The position numbers were made by a program, and so were the translations under genes. From contig VWND01000064.1 of the NCBI GenBank assembly GCA_009599575.1, positions 1,302,001 to 1,366,000 of the forward strand: a stretch of DNA of 64,000 nt, given 5' to 3'. The stretch is from Blumeriella jaapii. Lineage: Eukaryota > Ascomycota > Leotiomycetes > Helotiales > Drepanopezizaceae. Positions within the stretch are counted from its first letter, which is position 1, and every line of letters begins with the position of its first letter. Positions 11,393 through 22,642 of the stretch are shown piece by piece. The notes below the pieces were generated by a model, which saw only the letters and a list, made by a program, of their open reading frames with translations, made no database searches and was not told where the DNA came from.

Positions 11393-13081
11393 CGTGGTAC
11401 CCGACTCAGCAAATGCTATTGACTCAGTAGCGGAACTAAAAAGAGACACTGTTTCTCTACACCGAGCTGGCATGCGCCCTGTAATGCGATCGTGATGCAA
11501 GAGGGGTGTTCCAACGCTCTGAGGCTCTTACCGTACAGTACATATACCAAACCTATAACTAGGTACCTATGTAGGTACAGTACAAGAAACACAAAAGAGC
11601 CCTCTTCCTACCCGCGAAATCAGCGACACCAACGACGGCAGGCTCTTTCCCACCCCGTAGCACACAATCCACCCATCGCCTGCTCCCAAAACACAAGCGC
11701 CCGATTCCGCCTTGCCACTTCCGGTAACGATTCTTGTCCTCATTCTCGTTTAGGTGCTTAGGGACCTTCAGGCTCACCTCCATCGGATACACATCCAGAG
11801 AGCAGCTCGGATGATTTAGGTAGGACTAACTGCAGTGCCGTACCGATACCACCAGTTCGCTTGCATACTGATGGCTCGTCGACGGCCTACACACCAGCTA
11901 GAGTGTCGAGGCCGTGCGAGTCAGCGTCAGAAGCAGAACCCGGAATCCGAAGCTCGCGTTCGCGTAGCCAGTCTCTCCTGGGTTCTGCATCGTTGTTCTT
12001 GAGCTCAGCCGTTTTGATTGACGATGCTATCTAAATAAGCGCTGCTACTGCTCTTGACGAGAGCGAGGCAGAGAGAGAGAATCGGATTGGCGGAGCTTTG
12101 TACACATGCATGTGTGTACTGTATGTACTCGGATCGGGTTATTGACGCTGGCTGCTACATGTGTTAAGAAATGTGCTGGCGGTCGCTGTTGGGTCGTGTG
12201 CACACTGAGCGAGATGATGTGGCACAATAGGCATCGTACAGTAAGTACACCACGTCGAGCTTTCCCAACGTGCGATAGAGAGAGTGAAGTCCTTGTGCCG
12301 GCCGAGTGGAGAAGGTGAAGTGAGGCGTGTGTACTCGTGACCTGGAGAGGATCATGATGGATTGCTTGCCTACGTAGGAATGGCTATAAAACGTTGAAGC
12401 CTCCATCATCTCTGTAAGAAAACGGTATTTGAAAAAAAATCTTGATTTATCGGGAACTGACGAAGGTCGTTTTCGGAATAGAAACTCCTGCAAGAAGAGG
12501 ATGTACATAAGCGGGTAGTGTTTTCTTGGGACGGAGGGACTTGAGTGATCATCCGTATATCCGTACGTATCAGTTCGATCTGCGAGTCGCCAGTTCGGAT
12601 CTCAATGGCCGTTTTGTGAGAGATTGGCTAGCTACGTTTCGAGTCTACACAATCGCTCAGCCTTAAGATGGAAATTGGCACATGGACATTATGAGCTGAC
12701 CTTACCACATCACACGAGGAAAACACAGCTAACGGGATGAGCGTGGTGATGTTCACCCGGGCTGAACGCGTCGATGTAGAAGTTGGGGCAACGAGGCGTG
12801 ACGTGTCGTAAACGGGTAGGCTCGAAAAGGGCAGGATTTAGAACGTACCAACTAACAGGTAGCTATAAAGGTGGCACGTATAAATGCTAGCTTTCTCACT
12901 GTAAACCTGGATGCCTCCAAGAAAGAGATAGACGTCGTGACCGACGCGACTCTCCTACAGCGGGTACCTGATTCAAAATCGAGGAAGAGAGCTCGAGGCC
13001 GGAAGCGAACGACCAACGGAAATTCGGACGCGCTGCTATAGGTAAGCTAATTAGCATATCCGATTCTTGGTCCTTTAGGCA

Positions 13082-14311
13082 CTAAAGAATTCGGTGGGTA
13101 GTGCTATACTCGCTCGTTGATGCCGGACTATACACACCGAGAGACTGCCCACAGGCTGGATCCACGAGGGCCAAAAGAGCGTAGATGGTTCGTAGCTCCT
13201 CCTCTGTAGCAATCATTCGGAGCTGGGCATCCAGATCTCCCCTCCCGGTGCTCACCTCGAGGCAATTCCACGCGTGAGATGGTAGTGCTCGTCCCCCGCA
13301 AGCCACACAGCGCGATCAAGGTCCCTTCCTCATCAACTTCAAGCCAGGCCCTACCGCCTGCCAGCCTTCGGGCCTCACGGTTCCCTTCGCGAGTCTCTTG
13401 CTCTTCGTCCTGGCAGCCTCTCCCTCCGCCCGCCTCTTCGAGCCATGGTTGGCCGCCCGGTTGTCCGTCGGCTCCGCGACGTGCCCGATCTCGACATCGA
13501 CCTCCTCGGGCGTGTTGCGCAGCCACAGGATGACATGGTACTTCTTCGAGCTGCCCTCGTAGCCGATGGCCTTGGCCTTGTTCACCAGGTCGATGCCGTC
13601 GCCCAGCCACCACTTCTTCTCGCGCTCGCTCTTCAGCACGTCCCACGCCGCCAGCCAGGCCGACAGCGCCGCGACGGACTTGGATGGGAGCTTGCCGCTG
13701 CTGTCCTTCAGCAGCTGGTAGGAGCGCCGCATGGCGAGATCCAGCAGCGCCGCGGCGGGCCACGTCCGGTACGCCGCCTCCGCCAGCTCGATCCTCGTCT
13801 GCAGCTCGGGATCCGACGTCCGCAGGATTGCCTCCGGGTGCGAGACGGCTCCTGTGTCCCGTATGGCAGGCCGGCGGTCCACGGGCGCGGCGTCCACGGG
13901 CGGCGTGCGCGACGGCGCGACGAACTGCCTGATGCCCTGCTTTTCGCACAGCCACTTGATGATGCGGACGCGGCCACTCTTCCAGCGCGGCGCGCCGTGG
14001 GCTTCGTGCCGATTGGTGTGGTAGTACTCGCGAGCGTGGGCGAACAGGTCCTCGAAGCTCATGGCCCACAAGGCGGCTTCATCTTCGGACATGGAGGCTG
14101 GGGGCGCTGGCTCGCCGTCATCTGGGCTGGGGGGGTCGGGGCTGCTGTGGACCGCATGTTGCGAGCTCTCGGATAGTGGTCGTCGTGTTTTGAGGGGGGC
14201 GTTTCTGGGAAGAGGGCGTCGTCGTCGTGGGCGTGTGTCTGCTGCAATCTCGGTGCTGGGCATCGTGGACCGTAGACTTGCGCCGAGTGTCAGTGATGAT
14301 CGTGCGTGCAA
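13082..14311 (-). CDS. hypothetical protein, probably with two sequence indels
   Basis: I do not recognise this protein. An uninterrupted frame from 14311 to 13316 (331 aa; an alternative start is the ATG at 14263) has strong third-position GC and natural composition. It has a basic, Pro-rich N-terminus to about residue 60, then globular-looking sequence (FEDLFAHAREYYHTNRHEAH, RVRIIKWLCEKQGIRQF, EKKWWLGDGIDLVNKAKAIG), then a Lys/Arg-rich segment. Coding-like sequence continues beyond its stop. WLEVDEEGTLIALCGL lies one frame over, as if one base were missing near 13347. DLDAQLRMIATEEELRTIY then lies back in the first frame, as if one base were gained near 13240-13265, and it ends at 13082. 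Read through, the product would be about 393-409 aa. An intron from about 13350 to 13250 is a less convincing alternative because it lacks a good branch site. Confidence 0.55.
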
Positions 14312-14927
14312 TCATGATACACACTGTACATACATAGAGCGGGAAAGGGGAGGGACCATGCGGTGAATAGGCAGTGGACAGCACAGTACTGTACTGTAAA
14401 AGCTAGGGTATTAATTATCGACAGTAAGGAGGTGAATGTCTGTCTACTCACTAGGGGTAATGAAGGCATTTAGTGCCGCTGGCTATTATTGACTGACCTG
14501 ACCACTCTCACTCTCACTCGCTCGTGGCTCTCCCGCACCTCCAAAATCGCCGCTCCAAGAGTTCCGTGCAGAATACATCGTACAGCACATACAGAGAGGA
14601 AATTGACGTCGAAGCTGAATCCCTTCAAGTGCCATTCCTTCCACTCAGAAGCCGTGCCTCCGACAGTTATCGCCCCACCCAATTCGTCTCGACTCCACCA
14701 TCCAAAAGTCCCATCCACTCATTTTGCGGGCTCTCGACGACCACAACAACAAAAGCACCACCACCACAACAACAACAACACCAACCCCCCCGCCCCCCAC
14801 AATCTTCCTCCATCTCCATCTGCGTCGCCCTCGCCCACGCCCCCGTCCTGGGGACACACACGCCAACACGGCACACTGATCGCCCACCAATTCCAAGCTG
14901 TCTGTAACCACAGCACCCTCGCCAGAC
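14312..14927. other. divergent promoter region
   Basis: Spacer between the unrecognised gene (-) and KNR4/SMI1 (+). It carries a short GTAC motif cluster (about 14320-14400) and a CA/AAC-rich stretch (14735-14790) just upstream of the KNR4 start, probably its leader. Confidence 0.5.
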
Positions 14928-16754
14928 ATGGCGTCGTGAGTCCCCCTTTTCGCGCCTCACCAGCGTCCCCCGTCCCCCGTCCCTTCGGGTGCGAGCACCG
15001 CAAGAATGACACTGCGATACACGCACGTCGCCGCCTACATCTCTCCATCTCCCGCAGGCATGCTGACTATACCGCCATCTCTCAGACTCGGCTCCGCATT
15101 CAAGTCCTTCTGGCATACTATGACCAGCAACGACCGACGTACGTTGGTGGGAGTCTCCCCTGAGAAGTGCGGCCCTGACACGTAGACAGACTCTTCATAC
15201 GACTCCCCCTACCGGACCGGGCAACACGTCCCCCTCGCCCAGAGCCGGCATGATCAAACCCTCACCTCGGTCGCGACGAACGCGTCGGAATCCCGAGCGG
15301 ATGTCAGTTCGCCATATTTCGAGGACGCGGCACGATATTCAACCTCCGCGTTGAACGGCAATGCTTATCCGGGCTCTCACATGCCGAACAATCGACCGCC
15401 CTCATCGCCCACTCACTACTCACCGGGAATGAGAACGAATCTTCATCGCTCGAACACGAACAATGAGAACTTCGAGACTACCACCCCGGGCGAGATCCAA
15501 CTGCAAGCATTCGACGCAGGTCTACCTCCGCCCCCACCCCCAAGCCACTCGTGGAAGCGAATCGACAGGTGGGCGGAGGAGCACTATCCCGAGCTTTTCG
15601 ATCAATTGTGCGAGGGATGTACATCAAACGATCTGAATGAGTTGGAGCATCAGTTGGATTGCTCTCTCCCCATGGAAGTTCGCGAGTCGTTGATGGTTCA
15701 CGATGGCCAGGAGCGTGGTGGTAATCCCACCGGAATCATCTTCAGCTCCATGCTGCTTGATTGCGAGGAGATCGTGCAGGAGTGGGAGAACTGGAAGAAG
15801 GTCAACCAGGAGTATCTTTCAGAGCCTATCAAATTCCAGCCTCAAGCTCCGCTGAAGGCGTTCGGTGGAAGCTCGTCTGCCTCTTCGTCCAAGGCCCCGC
15901 CACAATCACCACAACCCAACTGGAGACAAGATCTTCTGGCTAAGCAGGACTCTCAACCCTCGGGTGCTATTCAGAAGGTCTACGCCCATCCCGCCTGGAT
16001 TCCGTTGGTGAGAGACTGGGGGGGAAATAACTTGGCTGTGGATTTGGCCCCTGGCCCTACTGGAAAGTGGGGTCAAGTCATTCTGTTTGGACGAGATTAC
16101 GATTGCAAATACGTTGTTGCTCGATCCTGGTCTGCTTTCCTTGCGACCTTTGCAGACGACCTGAACAGTGGCAAATGGGAGATTGACGAGGACACCCACG
16201 AATTGAAATTGAGGGAGTTCAAGGCAAGGAATGTGGAACCCGGATACTTGGATATTCTGCGATGGAGGGTGGACCAGAAATACGGTCGAAAGAATGTCCG
16301 CCGCAGGTCCGCAGCTCCCGTGAACGGGCAATCTAGTAAATCGCCCATCAACTCGCCATATGCCAGCCCAACGGCCGAGGTTAATGGCGAGCCGCGAGGA
16401 CGTTCCATGCAACGCTTCAGTGGAGCATCTCCCGTAGCAAGTCCCAACCGGCCCAACTATGGAAAATCCAGTCCTCTGGCCCGTGTGCAAGAAGAGCGCG
16501 CTCCTCCGATCAAAGTGCACACCAACGGTATCAAGGCCGAGAAGCTGGTCGAGGTAGAGTCCCCAAGACCCAGTGAGGATACGCACAAACAGTCCAAGAC
16601 TCTGGAGTCCTTACTCCAACCCGTTTCGCTCGAGGACGACAACAAGGAGAACCAGAAGAGCGAACTGTCCGTCAAAACGACCGGGCTGACTGATGGCACC
16701 GCGAATACGGCAACGGCCGAGGATGATACCACGATGAAGACGATCAACATCTAA
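14928..16754 (+). CDS. KNR4/SMI1-family cell wall assembly regulator
   Basis: Cytosolic regulator of cell-wall glucan and chitin synthesis; in yeast it couples to the cell-integrity MAP kinase pathway. Three exons fit: 14928-14935 (only 8 nt), 15086-15138 and 15190-16754, giving 541 aa. The tiny first exon yields MAS and joins to LGSAFKSFWHTMTSNDRH, the expected N-terminus of the fungal family, which supports both introns. A disordered Ser/Pro-rich stretch of about 110 residues follows. The SMI1/KNR4 domain starts near residue 140 (WKRIDRWAEEHYPELFDQL) and runs to about 390, including AWIPLVRDWGGNNLAVDLAP and GQVILFGRDYD. The C-terminal 150 residues are disordered. An ATG at 15060 would be an alternative start but lies inside intron 1. 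No frame break is seen. Confidence 0.93.
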
Positions 16755-17611
16755 GATCTTGCCCTTGTTCTTTCGCAATCGCACATATAATGGAGGCGTT
16801 CCGAGGTACATTTAATACGGGACTCTGGTCCGAGAGCAAATCATGCGTCGGCCGTAAAGACAATGGCACGCATTAGAAGATTCTTGACCAGGCCTTTTTC
16901 TTCTTCCCACACACGCACACAAATTACTGGCAGAGCGGGCGACAGGCGTAAATGACATCAACAAATTAACATATACGAACTGGATGAGCACCACCTCGAC
17001 CGAGTCTTCTATTCTCTTTCGATTCGTAGCCGGCAGGCCCAGGAAGAGCGGGCTGCTTCCTCCCGCTCTTCTAACAGAAGGAGGGAAGGGGTGTGCACGC
17101 TTTGTTGTACAATTAAACTTCGGGGAGCAAGCACATTTTACTTGAGGTGGAGGTTTTTCTTCTCTTTTGGTGGATCGTTTGGGGTGAGCGATTGAGTGGA
17201 AGGGAGAGGGGCTGTTTGTAGAGTGTATCATGAACGAGTACGATCAATGCATTATGCTATTCTGTGGGTTTGGGGCAAGCTCGCCTAAGGCATCGGGTAC
17301 ATTCGTCGAATGCACGTGAGCTTGAAATCGGTTGTGGTAAATCAAGGCGATACACTGCCAGTTGATTCGCCATTCGTGAGGACAAATGGCATGGCAAGCA
17401 AAGCAGAGCCTCGTTCGATTCCTTTGGAGTGAAACTGTAAAGCACGTGACATGGCAGGACTTCAACCATCAACCTCGCGAGCAACACACTGTGCTCTTCA
17501 ACAACCAAAACTGCGACACACACGACGCCTACGATCCCCAGGACTTAACCCGAAGCTGCAGTTAGACTCGAACTCTACAAGAAAATACCGAAGGACGAAA
17601 GAAGTTGCACA
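16755..17611. other. intergenic
   Basis: 3' flank of KNR4/SMI1 and promoter of VPS68. No gene is recognised; open frames on minus (16812-17231, 17257-17523) have no family resemblance. Confidence 0.55.
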
Positions 17612-18475
17612 ATGTCGGAAGAGCGTCTTTGGAAGTTCAGGAAGCCGGAGTGGATGAATAGCGCCACGTTTAGGGGCGCGGGGGTCTATGGAGCTGGTGC
17701 TTTGGTAAGCTTTTCTCTGCTTTCTGTCGCGGAACATAAGGACTGGGGAGCATCAAGGATGGGCTCCGGGATGTGAAATAGAGAAAGCATGCAGAGGAGA
17801 TTGGTCGGAGAAGTGGTCGATCGAGAAACATCCATCAGCCTCGTTGCCCATCCGCCATGTTACCATTTCCGTCCTCGTTTTCCATGTCTACATCTCCGCA
17901 GAGCACCACAACACACACATATACACACACGGATGGAGAACCACCGCTAAGACGTCCTCCTCCCACAGTTCTCGCTCTCCTTCTTCATCCTCCTCGATGC
18001 CGCCGTCTGGTCGCACTCGTCGCGCAATGGCTCCACCATCCACATCACCTTCATCGACTGGCTGCCCTTCATCTTCTCCTCTCTCGGCATGCTGATCATC
18101 AACTCGATTGAGAAGACGCGCCTCGCGGCCGACTCTTTCTCATACTCCGGCAGCGGCGTCGCGTCGAAGGCGCGCGTGGTGCTGTTCCTGGGCTTCGCGA
18201 GCCTGGCGGGCGGCCTGGCGGGCGGCGTCACGGTGCTGGTACTGAAGTTTGTGGTGCCGAGTGCGCCATGGCCGACGCTGGGCATGGGAGTTAGCAACCT
18301 GGTAGCGAATGCGGGTGTGATGTTGAGGTGAGTTCTTGATCTTGTTCCTGGTCATTGGTGGTTTCTGGGAGGGAGATCGGAGGTGTGGAATTGAGTACTG
18401 ATGATATGCAGCTCGGTGGTGCTTTGGATCAGCCAGAACATGGAAGATGAGTACTCGTACAACCTGGCTTTGTAG
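17612..18475 (+). CDS. VPS68: VPS68/TMEM50-family membrane protein (UPF0220)
   Basis: Small endomembrane protein; the yeast homologue acts in vacuolar protein sorting. Exons 17612-17704, 17969-18327 and 18412-18475 give 171 aa. The joined sequence shows the family order. The N-terminus carries FRGAGVYGAGAL. TM1 is FSLSFFILLDAAVW and TM2 is the segment IDWLPFIFSSLGMLIINSI. A loop with SGSGVASKARVVLFLGF leads into TM3, and TM4 ends in LVANAGVMLSSVVLWISQN, with a short tail MEDEYSYNLAL. Four hydrophobic segments and the overall length match the family. Intron 1 (264 bp) is longer than most here but its removal joins GAGAL to FSLSFF as expected. No frame break. Confidence 0.93.
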
Positions 18476-19263
18476 CTGGATCGCAGGAGTTAAAGCCACG
18501 GGGAACTGCGGAGGATACGGAATGACAGGAACGAAAGGAACGAAAGGCGAATAGTCCTTCGTAGGACATTCTAGAGGAGAAAGAGACATGTCGAGGTAGG
18601 TATCAATTGTAGCATAGGTAGCTTTTTGGTTTAAGCAGCGATTAGATGGTCACGGTGTCATGAAATTCTGGCCTCTTATCCCCAGATTCACATGAATGTC
18701 CACAAACATTAAGCTGGGGCTCTTTACTTCGTTTCTTTTCTTCCTATCTTCATACGGAAAAAAATAATGCTGTCAAGTCTGCCTCAGATACTATAAGTTT
18801 CTAGCCCATCTAAGCCTGCAATCCTACAGAAGAGATGTTTAAAACCACATGGCTTTGAGTTGGACCTTGACAAAACAATTACACGATGTGTAGCAGCGAT
18901 TCTTGTATATTAGCAGATCAAAAGGTAGAGTGGTAACTGGGAGCAGTTCATGTGTTGTCAAAACGTCAACCGCCTATTCTCAATGCGGCAAAGCAGAGCC
19001 GAGGTTTTGTGGACCCTGAAAATACTCCGAATGGATGCAGGCAAATCGCGTCGACCCAAATCCGTGAAGGCGGCACGTCTTCTCTCTACAGTACTTTACA
19101 TACCATATCCCACTGCCAATTACTTCCTTCAGCCTCTCTCGCTATTTGCCAAATACTCATGGCCCCCGATCTGATTTCCTGCCGGTAGTCGACGGTTCTC
19201 TCTCTCTCTCTCTCTCTCTCCAACATTCTTTTCGGAATTCCGCGTAGCAGCCAGCATCCCACA
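18476..19263. other. intergenic with a CT microsatellite in the GPI13 leader
   Basis: 3' flank of VPS68 and promoter of GPI13. A run of about twelve CT units (19197-19220) lies some 45 bases upstream of the GPI13 ATG. Nothing else is recognised. Confidence 0.6.
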
Positions 19264-22200
19264 ATGTCGAACCCACAGCCCCCATCTCCCAACTCGAGCG
19301 CCGCGCAGCAGCAGTCTCGCGCAAAGGCGTTGCGGGATGCGCGCAATGCGAAGGAGGAGAAGATGGTCAAGCAGATGTTGGAGAATGCCGGGGTCGTGGA
19401 AAAAGACAGGAAGCAGACGGTTATTGAGAGGTTGAATGAGAGGAAGAGAGCCAGGTTTGTGGGGGAGTGGGTGTGGGTCGTTTCGTTCTTTTGCTGGGTT
19501 TTGTAAGTGCCTCTGTTCTTGAGAGAAAGGGGTTTTTGAGAACGTATCGACGAGGCGCGGGGTTTGGAGCAATGGACCAAAAGGGCACGTTGGGGGAAGG
19601 CAATCGGGAGGGATTAGGCTAACTACATGGCAATAGTTTCGTTCACGCGTCCGGAGTGTATTTTTTCACCAAAGGCTTCCTTCTCACCCGCCTTGTCCTC
19701 GAAGAGAAGTCCGTCTGCGCCGACCCCCCAATTCCCGTACATAACGCCTACAAAGGCGTCGGAACACCCTCAGCTGGCTGCTGGCACCCCAAGACCTTTG
19801 AGAAAGCCGTAGTGATAGTCATAGATGCCTTGCGCTACGACTTCACGATCCCTTTCGCGAACAATAGCGAAGGCGGGCCAGCTCTTCCTTTCCACAACTC
19901 GTTGCCGTTCTTGTACGAGACGGCTGTTAAGCAGCCGCAGAACGCGTTTTTGCTCCCGTTCATTGCGGATCCGCCGACCACGACGCTGCAGCGGATTAAA
20001 GGGCTCACGACGGGGACCTTACCGACGTTTATTGATATGGGGAGCAACTTCGCAGGCGATGCTATTGCGGAAGATAATCTGCTTATGCGGATGAAAGACG
20101 CAGGGAGGAGGATCGTGCATCTGGGTGACGATACTTGGACGGCTCTGTTCCCAGGGTATTTCGAAGAAGAAATTAGCAGAGCCTACCCAAGCTTGAATGT
20201 TTGGGATTTGCATACGCTGGACAACGGTGTGAACGAACACATCATGCCCTTGCTGAAGAAGGAGAGGAGAGGAGAGTGGGATGTTATGATTGCACACTAT
20301 TTGGGTGTGGATCATGCGGGCCATCGATATGGACCGAATCATGCTGCTATGACCGCAAAGTTACAGCAGATGGATGGGGTGCTAAGGGAGGTGGTGCAGA
20401 GTCTTGATGAGGAAACGTTGTTGGTTGTGATAGGCGATCATGGAATGGATAGTAAGGGAGACCACGGGGGGGAGAGTGACGACGAGGTGCAAGCTGCGCT
20501 GTGGATGTATTCCAAGAAAGGTGTCTTTGGACGTACAGACCCGGCGTTCGTTACGCCTCCTCGGAACGCGAAGACTCGGCCGGTTCAGCAGATTGATCTC
20601 GTGCCAACCTTGTCACTTTTGCTGGGACTCCCGATCCCGTTCAACAATCTGGGAAAGCCAATTGAGGAGGCCTTTGCAGGAAAGAAGGGCAATGCGTGGG
20701 AGAATCTCGCTGGGGTGGCGAGGATGACGGCTGCGGGTATCAAGAGATACCAGGCTGCTTATTATGCAGCTCGTGGCATCGATGAGAGTACCCTTGATGG
20801 GTCGCCTCATGCTTTGTGGGAGACTGCTGAGACGACTTTTGCTGGCACCGGGAAGCAGCGGGTGTGGAAGGAAGGATATGCTGCATTCTCGGCCTTCCAA
20901 GCAGAGACTCTGGACATCTGTCGAGGCCTTTGGGCCAGATTCGATGTTCCCAGTATGCTACTGGGTGGAGGAATCCTGGCCGCTGGCGCTCTGGCTCTGA
21001 TCATGTTTGCAAACAGCAATGCCGAAGACAGTGCGGCAGTCGACAACCCAGAGCTGGACCGCAAGGAGTTGCAACTGGAGATTGAAAGCTTTGGCAACGG
21101 CGAGAACTTCAAGGATGATGACGAGACGACCAGTCGAACACTCGTGCGTGGAGCGCTGTTGGGCACCTTGCTTGGAGCTGCCGGGGCACCAGCTACATTC
21201 CTCTCCTTGAAGCCGGAATCTCTCTTCGATTTCATGCTTGGCGTGTGTACAGTCTCGGGGCTCGTAGGCCTTCTCTATCAAGAGATGAGACGACGAATGG
21301 CCTTCAACAGTCCGTTTGCAACAAGCTTCTGGGGCTGGTTAGCTGTTCTCTTCACCGTCAGTCAGTCGGTTGGATTTGCCTCGAACTCGTACACCATTTG
21401 GGAGGACTCGATACTGTTGTTTTTCATCTCTACGTTCGGCGTGGCAACTGCGCTCTCTTCACTCCGGATAGAGAAGCGTCCGGATAGGACACTTGGGGTT
21501 TACCATTCGATCCTCTTCGTTGCTCTTGGCTGGGTAGCTTCATTCTCGAAGCTCTGCAGAGAAGAGCAGATGCCCTACTGCAAGTCGACATACTACGCTT
21601 CGAGTACCTCTTCCACATCTGCCCCATGGCAGCTCGCCATTCCCTTCCTGGTCGCTATCATCCTGCCCTCGGTCATCCAATCCTACTACGCTGGCAGTCG
21701 CTCATTCGAGGGCTTTGCCCCAGCCTGGATCAGCTGGGTGTTCGCAGCCTCCTTTCCTCCAGTGCCGTCTTCTGGACTCTCGATGCAGCCGACGACGCGG
21801 AATGGTTCTCCTCTTTCATCCCCTCTGGCCGCTTAAAAACCATCCGCGTCCTCATCGCGCAAGTCCTCTTCGCCATTGCGATCGGCGTCGGGTTTCCAGC
21901 ATGGCTTTACGCACCGCCCTGCGTCTCAATCTCTCAAACCGCCAAACCCTCCTCTCCCGACGCCCAAATGACCAACGGTTCGGGTACCACGGTCACCATC
22001 CTCGGCTTCGCCAATACACACGGCACGCGCTACTTCCTGCTCCTCCTCAATATCCTCCTCTGCCTGCTCCTGGTACAGAAGCCCATGGGCGCCGGCGCGC
22101 TCAGCCTCATGGCGTGGCAGATCTTGTCCCTACTCGAGATCCTCGACCTCAACGCTCTGACGGCCTCTCCCATCGGTCCCATCATGCTCGCTCTGCTCGG

Positions 22201-22642
22201 CTCCTTCCACTTCTTCAAGACCGGACACCAGGCCACGCTCTCTTCCATCCAGTGGGAATCGGCCTTCATCCCGCTGCACTCCATCACGTACCCCTACTCC
22301 CCCGTCCTCGTCGCGCTCAACACCTTTGGCGCGCAGATTTTGGCCGCTGCCGCCCTGCCGCTGATCGTGCTGTGGAAGCAGAAGCCACGCAAGAAGGCGC
22401 TCCTGCGGAGCGTGGCCGCGGCGCTGGCGTGGCACGTCGCCTATTACGCCGTGGTCGGGCTCGCGACGACGATGTGGGCGGGCCATCTGCGGAGGCATCT
22501 GATGCTGTACCGCATCTTCAGCCCGAAGTTCATGTGTGCCAGTTTCGTGCTACTGATCGTGGACGTGGTCGGCGTCTTGGTCGCATTGCTGGGGGTGAAG
22601 ATCAATACGGTGGGCGTTGCGGAGGTGTTTGGTTGGGGTTGA
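19264..22642 (+). CDS. GPI13: GPI ethanolamine phosphate transferase 3 (GPI13/PIG-O), one frameshift
   Basis: ER membrane enzyme that adds the bridging ethanolamine phosphate to the third mannose of the GPI anchor, the one later linked to protein. Exons are 19264-19502 and 19637-22642. A charged cytosolic N-terminus precedes TM1 (VWVVSFFCWV..FVHASGVYFF). The luminal catalytic domain of the alkaline-phosphatase superfamily follows, with VIVIDALRYDF (metal-binding Asp), KGLTTGTLPTFID (catalytic Thr region), AHYLGVDHAGHRYGP and VVIGDHGMDSKGDHGGES. Many hydrophobic segments make up the second half. One base is missing near 21733: the frame reading FEGFAPAWIS jumps to LGVRSLLSSSAVFWTLDAAD. Restoring one base gives about 1081 aa, normal for the family. 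The chosen ATG is the only one before the first membrane segment. Confidence 0.95.

Larger units (their letters stand above)
3273..13081. other. 10-kb gene-poor spacer with GTAC motifs and simple repeats
   Basis: No open frame here shows recognisable protein content, and the frames on both strands read as low complexity. The first kilobase or so is probably the promoter and leader of the homeodomain gene. From about 4.9 kb on, the sequence is dominated by interspersed GTACTGTAC, ACAGTAC and TGTATGTA units, poly-purine and poly-pyrimidine runs and short tandem repeats, several listed separately. Long open frames on both strands (for example 4757-5407 and 8927-9889) arise from this repetitiveness. 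Confidence 0.6.

Noticed and set aside
10849..11500. Phe/Leu-rich minus frames and Lys/Glu-rich plus frames
   Set aside because: They are translations of the A/G tract.
13128..14069. 313-aa minus frame overlapping the hypothetical gene
   Set aside because: Its upper part is an Arg/Gly/Ala-rich shadow of the better frame. Only its last 60 or so codons look coding, and they are included as the continuation of that gene.
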